Shown here one piece after another: positions 1 through 6,878 of a DNA stretch of 11,106 nucleotides. The stretch covers positions 1 through 11,106 of the forward strand of contig JAGVPR010000093.1 in assembly GCA_020052115.1 (NCBI GenBank). Reading direction: 5' to 3'. Position 1 is the first letter of the stretch. Each line of letters begins with the position of its first letter. Source of the stretch: Candidatus Eiseniibacteriota bacterium. Lineage in GTDB: Bacteria > Eisenbacteria > RBG-16-71-46 > JAGVPR01. The translations under genes and the position numbers were made by a program. The notes beneath the pieces were generated by a model, which did no database searches, was not told where the DNA came from, and saw only the letters and a list, made by a program, of their open reading frames with translations.

Positions 1-82
1 AGCCGGCCCGCGCCGCCGCCTGACCCCCTCTCGCGCGTCGCCGAGGGGCCTATGATGCCCGGGGTCGAATCCGCCCCTTCCC

Positions 83-112
83 TTGACACCTCCGGACACC
101 GGACCGGATAGT
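83..112 (+). promoter_or_regulatory. Sigma70-like promoter of the M16 peptidase gene
   Basis: A perfect TTGACA (-35) lies at 83-88. After an 18-base spacer, GATAGT at 107-112 matches the -10 consensus TATAAT at 4 of 6 positions. Transcription would start near 119, leaving a leader of roughly 48 bases before the ATG at 167. The TTG of the -35 box is in frame with the peptidase gene and could be mistaken for a start codon giving 28 extra residues. The promoter reading and the lipoprotein signal starting at 167 both argue against that. The call rests on consensus matching only. Confidence 0.55.
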
Positions 113-155
113 CTCTCGACATCGCTGCTCTCCCGGAGAGTTCACGAGGATGGAC

Positions 156-161
156 AGGAGG
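156..161 (+). promoter_or_regulatory. Shine-Dalgarno site fixing the M16 start
   Basis: AGGAGG, a full consensus ribosome binding site, ends 5 bases before the ATG at 167. It decides the start in favour of 167 over the upstream in-frame TTG at 83, which has no comparable site. Confidence 0.8.
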
Positions 162-166
162 CGCAC

Positions 167-2830
167 ATGAATCGGTCGGGCGCGCATGCGGGGATTCGAG
201 CGGCGGCGGTCATCCTGACCCTGGCGGGCTGCGGGTCGCCGACCGGTCGCAAGAGCGAGGGGCCGAGCCCGGTCGAAGCGATCCGTGTCGAGGTGGACTT
301 CCCGCGCCAGAGCGCTACGACGACCCGCTTGGACAACGGCCTTGAGGTCGTGCTCCTGGAGAACCGCGCGACGCCGCTCGTCGCTGCGGTGACCGTCGTG
401 GGCGCCGGCTCCCGTTACGAGGATGTCGAGACGAGCGGCGCGTCCCACTTCCTCGAGCATCTGCTGTTCAACGGCACGGAGCGCCGGACTCAGGAGCAGC
501 TCTTCGACGAGACGGACCGGATCGGCGCCTTCAACAACGCGACGACGGGCCGCGACCAGACGACCTTCATGATGCTCGTGCCCGCGGAGCACGCGGGGCG
601 GGGCCTCGACATCCAGGCCGACATGCTCTTCGGCAGCACGCTGCTTCTCGAGAAATTCGAGAAGGAGCGCGGCATCCTCATCGAGGAGATCGGCAAGGAC
701 AGCGATCGCGTCGAGAACCTCGCCGACCAGGCGTTCCAGGAGGCGCTCTATCGCGGCACGCCGTATGCCCTGCCGATTACGGGAACGATCGCATCCGTGC
801 GCGCCATGAACCGGGACCGGGTCTTCGAGTACTACAAGAACCGCTACGTTCCGAACAACATGACGCTGCTCGTCATCGGAGACTTCCGCACGGAGGCGAT
901 GCTCGATCTCGTCAACCGCACGTTCGGCACGGCCGCCCCCAAGCCGCTTCACGGCCTGGAACCCGCGCCCCCGGCCTCCATTGACCGCGACGTCATTCAG
1001 ATCCGCCGCGGCGCCACGGAGCGCGCGTACCTCAACGTCGGCTTCGAGGCCCCGCCGCTCACCTCGGCCGACTACCCCGCATTCGCCGCCCTGGCCGGCC
1101 TTCTCGGCCAGGGGGACAACTCGCGGCTCAACCAGACGCTCCGCGGCGGACAGACGCCGCACGTGTATGAAATCTCATCCTTCCTCGACGCCTCGCGCGA
1201 CTTTTCGCGCCTCGTCGTGAGGGCCGTCTGCCCGCCCGAGGCCGACATGGGGGCCATCCTTCAGACGATCGTCACCGAGCTGAAGCGGTTCATCACCCTG
1301 CCCCCGTCGCCGCCGGAGCTGCGCCGGATCGTGACGGAGATGCGTGTGCAGGACATCTCGCGCGAGGAGCAGCTCCACTACTTCGGGCTCTACGCCGCAC
1401 CGCTCCTCGCAAACGCCGACTACGAGTTCCTGCGCGACTACACGTCGCGCCTCGAGGGGATCACTCCCCAGGACATCGGACAGGTCGCCCGGACTTACTT
1501 CGCCGACGCGCACTACGTCGCGTCAGCCTTCGTCCCGGCGGGATCGCCCTCCGCGGCCGGGGAATCGCCCGGCGGAGGCGCCGAACCGTGGAAGACCACG
1601 ACGCTCCCGAACGGCCTGCAACTTCTCGTGCGGAGCGATCCCGCCTCCCCGGTCTTCGCGGCGCACCTGCTGGTTCGTGATCGCGCGATGCGCGAGCCGC
1701 CGGGCCGGGACGGGATCGCGGACCTGCTCCACCACGCAATGTTGCGCGGCACCGTCGTCCACCGCGGTCCCGAGCTGGCGGATGCGCTCCAGGCGATCGG
1801 CGCGACCGTCAAGGCCTTCGACGATCCTTCGATTCCCTACGACGACTACTACACCTCGCCGGCGTATTCCTACGTGCGGATGGAGACCGTGGACGACTAC
1901 GCCGACGAAGCGCTCCGCCTGCTCACCGAAATCGTGCGCCAGCCGACACTCCGTGACGAGGATGTCACGAGCGCCCGAGACGAGCTTGCCGCACAGGCGG
2001 AGGAAGCCGCCCGTCAGGCGGCGTTCCAGGGGCGCCGCATCTTCACCGAAGCGCTCTGGCCGGGGCACCCGTACGCGCGCATCCCGGCCGGAACGGCCGA
2101 GACGCTTCGGAGCATCACCCCCGATGAGGTTCGCGCGTTCCGTGATGTCTACTTCGCGCCTGGCAACCTGGTGCTCGCCGTCCGCACCGGCCGACCGGCC
2201 GATTCCATCACGGCCCTCATCGGTTCGCTGTGGGACGATGCCCGAAACCCGAGCGAGTTCCGTCCCCTCACGCTGCCCTCCACCCCCTCCCCCACGGCCG
2301 GCGCGAGAGAGAAGATGGGCAAGCAGCAATCCATGATCTACGAGGGCCGCATCCTCGGCGCCGTCCCGCCGGAGGATCGCGCCCCCCTCATGGTGCTCGC
2401 CTCGATCGTCTCGGGCGATCTCGCGTTCGAGCTCCGAGAGCGCCGCGGCCTGGCCTACGTCGTCGGCCTCGACGCCAGCGTCGAGGGTCCGGTGGGCTGG
2501 ATCTCCGCGCGCATGGGAACGCGACCGGAGAACATTGACGCGGCGCGCTCGGGCCTGCGCGACGCCATCCAGGGGATCGGGTCCAGGAGCTTCCCGGAGG
2601 AAGAGGTCACGCGCGCCAAGAACAAGATCCTCGGACAGAGACTGATGCGGAGGATGACCCGGATCAACCAAGCGTACTTCGCGTGTCTGGGGCAGCTCAA
2701 CTGGGGCGACCCGAACGCCGACACCGCGGTCACCGATGCGTTGCGCGAGACCACCCCCGCGGCGGTCTCCAGGGCGGCCTCTGCCTACTTCCGCCCGGGA
2801 GGGATCCTCACCGAGGTCATCATCGAGTAG
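167..2830 (+). CDS. Lipid-anchored M16B zinc metallopeptidase, two-half (tandem) form
   Basis: This 887-residue protein is a predicted periplasmic, lipid-anchored zinc peptidase of the insulinase/pitrilysin family (M16). The N-terminus is a lipoprotein signal with lipobox L19-A-G-C22. G23 after the cysteine gives no Asp+2 inner-membrane retention signal, so outer-membrane anchoring is likely. The first half (about 55-440) carries the inverted zinc motif H94-F-L-E97-H98, with the distal glutamate expected at E173/E174. The second half (about 475-880) repeats the fold, but the aligned motif reads D519-L-L-H522-H523, so it should not bind catalytic zinc. Its C-terminal domain keeps the family's Arg/Tyr segment (R757 to Y764, ending GLAY), which is poorly conserved in the first half. 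The two halves therefore probably build one composite active site, as known for paired M16B subunits. The start is set by the Shine-Dalgarno site at 156-161. The gene stands alone on this strand. Substrate is unknown; peptide degradation in the envelope is the general expectation. Confidence 0.93.
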   Translation: MNRSGAHAGIRAAAVILTLAGCGSPTGRKSEGPSPVEAIRVEVDFPRQSATTTRLDNGLEVVLLENRATPLVAAVTVVGAGSRYEDVETSGASHFLEHLLFNGTERRTQEQLFDETDRIGAFNNATTGRDQTTFMMLVPAEHAGRGLDIQADMLFGSTLLLEKFEKERGILIEEIGKDSDRVENLADQAFQEALYRGTPYALPITGTIASVRAMNRDRVFEYYKNRYVPNNMTLLVIGDFRTEAMLDLVNRTFGTAAPKPLHGLEPAPPASIDRDVIQIRRGATERAYLNVGFEAPPLTSADYPAFAALAGLLGQGDNSRLNQTLRGGQTPHVYEISSFLDASRDFSRLVVRAVCPPEADMGAILQTIVTELKRFITLPPSPPELRRIVTEMRVQDISREEQLHYFGLYAAPLLANADYEFLRDYTSRLEGITPQDIGQVARTYFADAHYVASAFVPAGSPSAAGESPGGGAEPWKTTTLPNGLQLLVRSDPASPVFAAHLLVRDRAMREPPGRDGIADLLHHAMLRGTVVHRGPELADALQAIGATVKAFDDPSIPYDDYYTSPAYSYVRMETVDDYADEALRLLTEIVRQPTLRDEDVTSARDELAAQAEEAARQAAFQGRRIFTEALWPGHPYARIPAGTAETLRSITPDEVRAFRDVYFAPGNLVLAVRTGRPADSITALIGSLWDDARNPSEFRPLTLPSTPSPTAGAREKMGKQQSMIYEGRILGAVPPEDRAPLMVLASIVSGDLAFELRERRGLAYVVGLDASVEGPVGWISARMGTRPENIDAARSGLRDAIQGIGSRSFPEEEVTRAKNKILGQRLMRRMTRINQAYFACLGQLNWGDPNADTAVTDALRETTPAAVSRAASAYFRPGGILTEVIIE

Positions 2831-2836
2831 GCGCCG

Positions 2837-4984
2837 TCAGGCGGACCACATCGTCTCTTCGAAGTCCGACGTCGGCGTCCTGAAGCTGATCTGGCCGAGC
2901 GGCGGGAAACTCTCGACGACCTGCCCCTCGTTCATCACGTGGCAGACGAACGAGACCTCCTGATCCGCCGCCAGACCCAAGGCCTCGAACGGAGCCGAGA
3001 TCTCGAGGATGCGCTGGAAACACGCGCGCCCGCATCTCTCAGGGGCGCCTCCGGCGCGCGTCAGAACCGCCTCGCCCGGAGACGACGCTTCGGAGAGTTT
3101 CACGGAAAGCTCCATCGGATGGGGCGTCAGAAATTCGATCGTGACCGTCAGCCGCTCTGTCTCGGCCCTTCCCTTCTCCGTCAGATCCACGCGGCAGTGG
3201 AGGTTCGCCAGATCGAAACCGTAGTACAGGTCCCTCAGGTAGAGCGGGCTTCGCGCCATGGATGCGGACGCGGCGCGCAGCCCCGCGTGCCCCGCGTGGG
3301 CCCACTCGTAGAAGGTGGTCACCACACCATCCACGATCGGCCGGACCAGCCCCAGCGGCGCCGCCTCCGGCGGCCGTGACGGCGCCGTGCCCCCCGTCAC
3401 CGGCTGGAGAACGTCGCGCGGGGGGCTTTGCCCGAGCGCTCGATAAACCTCCTGCAGGTGGAGCCGGAAGAGCGCATCGAATGCCGGCTGGGCGGGTCCG
3501 TCGGGCGAGGTCGTGTACCACCAGAACCAGTCGCTCCCTTCGGCCACGTCCAGCAGCGCCCGCGCGCGTTCCCGGTCGCCGACCTGATCGAGTTCCGCCC
3601 GCGCGAACGCTTCACGCGCCGCAGCCAGCATCTCCCAGGCCTGGTTCTTCGCAGCTTCCCCGATCCACATGTGAAACGAATGGTCTATCCACGAACCCGG
3701 GAAGAGCCCCTTGAGCACGGCTCTCGGCGGATGTTCCGCCAGGAATCGCTCCGGCGTGGTCAACGCGATCTCGGGCTCCCGCAGGAGTCGAGCGTAGAGC
3801 GCATCCAGGAACGGCCCGCCATCCCGTTCGTAGTATTCCCAGCAGTTCTCACCGTCGAGGATGACCGTGATGAGCGGGGGCCCTTCCACCGAGGCATTCC
3901 GTCCGGCGGCCAGGATTCGTTCGACGAAATCATCGGCGGCGGTCTGCGCCGACCAGCGCATGTACACGAATCCGACGAGGTCCGATAACTGTTTGTCCCT
4001 GAAGAGAATCGAGATCGGCCCTGAAGTCGTTTCGAGACGGAAAGGCTGATACAGCGCGCGTCGCCAACCCTCCCCCCCATTGAGAGATCGCGCCAGGATG
4101 TCCTCATCGCTCGCCATCCAGCGGAAGCCGGCCTCGGCCAGAATACCGGCGGCCTCGTCGCTGACGGATCCCTCGCTCGGCCACACCCCGCGCGGCCGCC
4201 TGCCGAAGCGCTGCTCGTGATCCGCGACCGCCATCCTCACGTGCCGCCTCGCGTCCTCCGGAAACCTGAACCGCCGCCCGGGAAGGGGTGAGACCGGCAG
4301 CCCGGGGCGCGCGCACTCGCTGTCACAGAGGAGCGGGAGGATCGGATGGAAGAACGGCGAGGTGATCAGCTCCGCGCGTCCGCTCTCCTCGAGCCGGCGG
4401 TAGGCCGGAACGATGCGCCCGAGGATCCGCGTATGGAACGCGAGAAGGCGGTCGCGTTCCTCGATGGTGAAGCCGCCGCTTCGACCCCAGAGCGACGCGA
4501 CTGCCGGATCGTCCTCGAAGATCGGATCCACCCAAGCCAGGTTCCAGAACACCTGGATGTCGAGGATCTCTGCCGGCGTGAAATGCGACGCCATCTCCCG
4601 GCCGCCCATCCGAGGGGCGAGCGCATCCCGCCGATCGCGGAGCAGGCGGTAACCCTCGAGCCGGCGGTCGAGCGTCGAATGGGGTGACGTGAAGAAGTGC
4701 GCGAGGATCGTCGCCGTCTCATCCGGGGAGAGGCCGGCCGGATCGCTGAGGCTCAGATCGCGGTGCAAGTCGCTGACGCCGCGACCGTAGGCCTCGATCT
4801 GGGCCATGAGCGAGGGAACGAGGTTGAAGGTCGCGCACATGCCCGGATGGGCTTCGATCCGCATCGGCATGTCGAGGTAGTCCTTGACGCCGTGCAGACG
4901 GACCCAGGGCAGCTCCAGCGTGCGGCCGCCGGGGCGGCCGTACCACGGCTGGTGCATGTGCCAGACCAGCGCGAGAAACATCAC
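2837..4984 (-). CDS. Glycoside hydrolase family 57 protein (alpha-amylase/glucanotransferase type)
   Basis: This 715-residue enzyme acts on alpha-glucans. GH57 members hydrolyse, debranch or transfer alpha-1,4/1,6-glucan by a retaining mechanism. Visible family blocks are H9-M-H-Q-P13 at the N-terminus, W268-P-S-E271-G-S-V-S (E271 is the expected nucleophile), L376-D377-G-E-N (D377 is the expected acid/base) and S484-D-W-F-W-W-Y490. The catalytic barrel and helical region span about 1-525. Residues from about 545 look like the beta-sandwich domain found at the end of some GH57 proteins. There is no signal peptide, so it should act in the cytoplasm, perhaps on glycogen-like storage glucan. The start is GTG at 4984 or the adjacent ATG at 4981; neither has a good Shine-Dalgarno site, suggesting coupling to the TPR gene 19 bases upstream. 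It is the last gene of the operon, and its stop lies 6 bases from the convergent peptidase stop. The exact activity cannot be read from sequence. Confidence 0.92.
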   Translation of the reverse strand: MMFLALVWHMHQPWYGRPGGRTLELPWVRLHGVKDYLDMPMRIEAHPGMCATFNLVPSLMAQIEAYGRGVSDLHRDLSLSDPAGLSPDETATILAHFFTSPHSTLDRRLEGYRLLRDRRDALAPRMGGREMASHFTPAEILDIQVFWNLAWVDPIFEDDPAVASLWGRSGGFTIEERDRLLAFHTRILGRIVPAYRRLEESGRAELITSPFFHPILPLLCDSECARPGLPVSPLPGRRFRFPEDARRHVRMAVADHEQRFGRRPRGVWPSEGSVSDEAAGILAEAGFRWMASDEDILARSLNGGEGWRRALYQPFRLETTSGPISILFRDKQLSDLVGFVYMRWSAQTAADDFVERILAAGRNASVEGPPLITVILDGENCWEYYERDGGPFLDALYARLLREPEIALTTPERFLAEHPPRAVLKGLFPGSWIDHSFHMWIGEAAKNQAWEMLAAAREAFARAELDQVGDRERARALLDVAEGSDWFWWYTTSPDGPAQPAFDALFRLHLQEVYRALGQSPPRDVLQPVTGGTAPSRPPEAAPLGLVRPIVDGVVTTFYEWAHAGHAGLRAASASMARSPLYLRDLYYGFDLANLHCRVDLTEKGRAETERLTVTIEFLTPHPMELSVKLSEASSPGEAVLTRAGGAPERCGRACFQRILEISAPFEALGLAADQEVSFVCHVMNEGQVVESFPPLGQISFRTPTSDFEETMWSA

Positions 4985-5003
4985 GGCGGCGTCGCCCGCA
5001 GCC

Positions 5004-5693
5004 TTACTTCACCGTGCTCTGCGCCTGCGCGCCGCCCAGTTCCGCGCGCGCGATCTTGATCTCCTGCAGCTTCGGGAACTTCGGATACTTCTGCTGGATC
5101 TCGTCGTACAGGACCACGGCCTTCGCCGGGTCGCCGGCCATGCGGTAGGCGCGCGCCCCGGCCATGAGATCGTAGGCCGCCTCGCCGCCCATGGCGTACT
5201 TGTGCCCGGCCTCGACGTACCTCTCCGCGGCCTTCATCGGCTGGCCGCTCTGCTCGAGCGCCCCTGCGAGCCCTCTCATTGCCGAACCCTTCAGGATGGG
5301 GTCGTCCGCATCGCGCAAGAGCCGCTCGAAGTACGTGACGGCCTCCTCGTTCCTGCCGAGAAGAAGCGCCCCATCCGCGCGCAGGAGCAACGCCTCGCGC
5401 CCCGCCTGGGTTCCCGCCGCACGGTCGAGGATCTGATCCGCGATGGTCAGCGCCGACTCGATGTTCCCCTGCTGCAGCTCGCCGCGCGCCTGCGCCAGCT
5501 GCGAGGCGGCGGAGCGTTCAGCCGAGGCGCGCCCATGGCGCACGATGTACGCCAGCGCTCCCGCCACGACGATCACCGCCGCCGCGATCAGCACGATGCG
5601 CATGTGCTTCTCCGTGAAGTCCAGCCACTCGAAGGCGGTCTTCATCACCGGATCTTCTTTGAGCTGCCGCTTCGTCAGCTTCTTGGTCGCCAC
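5004..5693 (-). CDS. Membrane-anchored TPR protein (YfgM-like architecture)
   Basis: This 229-residue protein has a charged, Lys-rich cytoplasmic N-terminus (1-30), one hydrophobic segment at about 32-51 followed by R/H residues, and a soluble C-terminal region of tetratricopeptide-type helical pairs. These fall roughly at 64-92, 96-130, 135-169 and 172-206, with typical small-residue patterns and a YDEIQQKYP-like ending. The layout resembles YfgM, the inner-membrane TPR protein linked to the Sec translocon and periplasmic chaperones. The match is one of architecture rather than a diagnostic motif, so a general protein-protein scaffold is the safe call. The start is GTG at 5693. An AGGAGG at 5704-5709 lies inside the end of the preceding gene, 10 bases upstream, and the intergenic gap is only 4 bases, so translation is probably coupled. 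Confidence 0.8.
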   Translation of the reverse strand: MATKKLTKRQLKEDPVMKTAFEWLDFTEKHMRIVLIAAAVIVVAGALAYIVRHGRASAERSAASQLAQARGELQQGNIESALTIADQILDRAAGTQAGREALLLRADGALLLGRNEEAVTYFERLLRDADDPILKGSAMRGLAGALEQSGQPMKAAERYVEAGHKYAMGGEAAYDLMAGARAYRMAGDPAKAVVLYDEIQQKYPKFPKLQEIKIARAELGGAQAQSTVK

Positions 5694-5697
5694 CGGA

Positions 5698-6876
5698 TCA
5701 CTCCCTCCTGTCCTCGTCCGTGTCCCGCCGCGGGGATCTCATCCCTGCAGCTCCGCCGGCGCCCGCCGGCCAATCCTCGTAGCAGCCCCGGCACAGAAGC
5801 CGGCCATCCTCGGCCGCGTGAACTTCCGCCATCAGCGCATCGCACAGATCGCACGTGAGTCCTTCGATCGCGCCCGTCGCATGGTTCATCGCGAGGCGCT
5901 TGTCCCACGGCGGCCCCGACGGACCGGGGCTCAGGCGCAGCGCCGTGCGCGGCACGTACACCTTGCCGAGACTCAGCAGCCGCAGCACCACCGAGGGTTC
6001 GTAGTGCTTCGTCTCCTCGGCGATCCGTCTCTTCCAGTCCAGCTGATACAGCTCGATCCGGTCAACGCCCTCTCCAGGGCCGCGCCCTGCGAACTTCCCC
6101 CGGCGCTCGCGGTTCTGCTTCTCCTCCGCGATCAGCTGCCGGTAATAGCTCTCGATGTTCTGGATCTCCTGCTGCAGCAACCGGCGGCTCTGGCGTTTGA
6201 TCTTCTGGACCTTGCGGCGGATTCTCAAGTCCAGGGCGCGGCAGACGCCCGGGAAGACCTCCTCGATCGGCGGCGGCTCCAGCCGGCGCAGAGCGAGCGG
6301 TTCTTTCGCTGCAAAGTCTAGCCAACGCGACAGATAGAAGTCAACGTCGCCGGACACGCGCTGGAAGTAGGCATCGTACCCCAGCGTCAGCAACTCATCG
6401 GAAGCCCCCACGGAGCGGTACGACACGGCGAAGTTGAAGACCAGCAGCGCCTGGTACCGCTTCTCCTCGGCTTCCACGCGCGGCTTCCACCCGATGAAGG
6501 CGATCGGCTCAGCGAGCGCGTCGAAGCCCTTCCACTCGTGCTCGCCCCGCGCGTACTGCACGGAAAACGTCCCGCGCCTGCGGCAGAGCGCGATCACCTG
6601 ATCGTAGGCGCGGCTGCCGGCCGTCGCGAGATCGGCTTCCGGGTGGCGATCCATCGTCTTGCGATCGAAGCAGAGCAGGAGCTTCTCCCTCCCGAACTCC
6701 AGCGCCAGCTCGGGCGAGAGCGACACCTCGAGGAGCTTCTTTTCCAGCCGCCGCACCCGGCACTTCTCGGTCCGGAAGTAGTCCACGAGGAACGCTTCCG
6801 CAGGCCGCCGCCGCTCCGCGCGGCCCGACTCTTCCTTGTCGGGGAAGCCCTCGATCGTCTCCACCGGCTGTTCCAT
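5698..6876 (-). CDS. Helicase-partner protein; probable detached C-terminal half of a RapA/Snf2-type protein with a zinc site
   Basis: I do not recognise a named family for this 392-residue protein. Residues 66-102 (a CFD segment, then a glutamate, then a hydrophobic stretch ending in RRRG) and 140-168 (a strand-rich LLVF...LLTLGYD block) resemble the region that follows the motor in fused RapA/Snf2-like helicases. Residues 213-310 form a long, basic, coiled-coil-like segment with E237-x-E242-S-Y-Y and W281-x-R-R, also like those proteins. At the C-terminus C342-x-x-C345 and C362-x-x-C365, 16 residues apart, look like a zinc ribbon or treble clef, followed by a disordered charged tail. No signal peptide or membrane segment is present. 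ATG 6876 lies 2 bases after the helicase stop, with GAGG at 6884-6887. This tight coupling implies a subunit produced alongside the helicase. The split-half reading is inference; a DNA-, RNA- or RNA-polymerase-contacting role is the leading guess. Confidence 0.75.
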   Translation of the reverse strand: MEQPVETIEGFPDKEESGRAERRRPAEAFLVDYFRTEKCRVRRLEKKLLEVSLSPELALEFGREKLLLCFDRKTMDRHPEADLATAGSRAYDQVIALCRRRGTFSVQYARGEHEWKGFDALAEPIAFIGWKPRVEAEEKRYQALLVFNFAVSYRSVGASDELLTLGYDAYFQRVSGDVDFYLSRWLDFAAKEPLALRRLEPPPIEEVFPGVCRALDLRIRRKVQKIKRQSRRLLQQEIQNIESYYRQLIAEEKQNRERRGKFAGRGPGEGVDRIELYQLDWKRRIAEETKHYEPSVVLRLLSLGKVYVPRTALRLSPGPSGPPWDKRLAMNHATGAIEGLTCDLCDALMAEVHAAEDGRLLCRGCYEDWPAGAGGAAGMRSPRRDTDEDRRE

Positions 6877-6878
6877 CT

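Noticed and set aside
9..22. The 14-base sequence CGCGCCGCCGCCTG repeated at 11081-11094 as element ends
   Set aside because: It is low-complexity GCC sequence, the match does not extend, and nothing between the copies looks mobile.
1..23. End of an upstream + strand gene (frame reading PARAAA then TGA at 21-23)
   Set aside because: Only six codons in GCC-repeat-like DNA are visible, so it cannot be told from chance.
51..56. TATGAT as a second -10 box upstream of the peptidase gene
   Set aside because: It matches the consensus at 5 of 6 positions, but no -35-like sequence lies 15-19 bases upstream. The pair at 83-112 is better.
50..1162. Long open frame antisense to the peptidase gene (370 codons)
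   Set aside because: It is a shadow of a high-GC coding strand: Arg/Ala/Val-rich, no family motif, and it covers the peptidase promoter and start. The same applies to the 382-codon antisense frame at 1523-2671 and the 330-codon + frame at 1344-2336.
2832..2843. Hairpin CGCC-gtca-GGCG as a bidirectional terminator
   Set aside because: The stem is only 4 base pairs and there is no T tract on either side.
5443..6321. Open + strand frames opposite the TPR and helicase-partner genes
   Set aside because: They have no recognisable domain or good ribosome site. The - strand genes have clear domains, Shine-Dalgarno sites and tight operon spacing.
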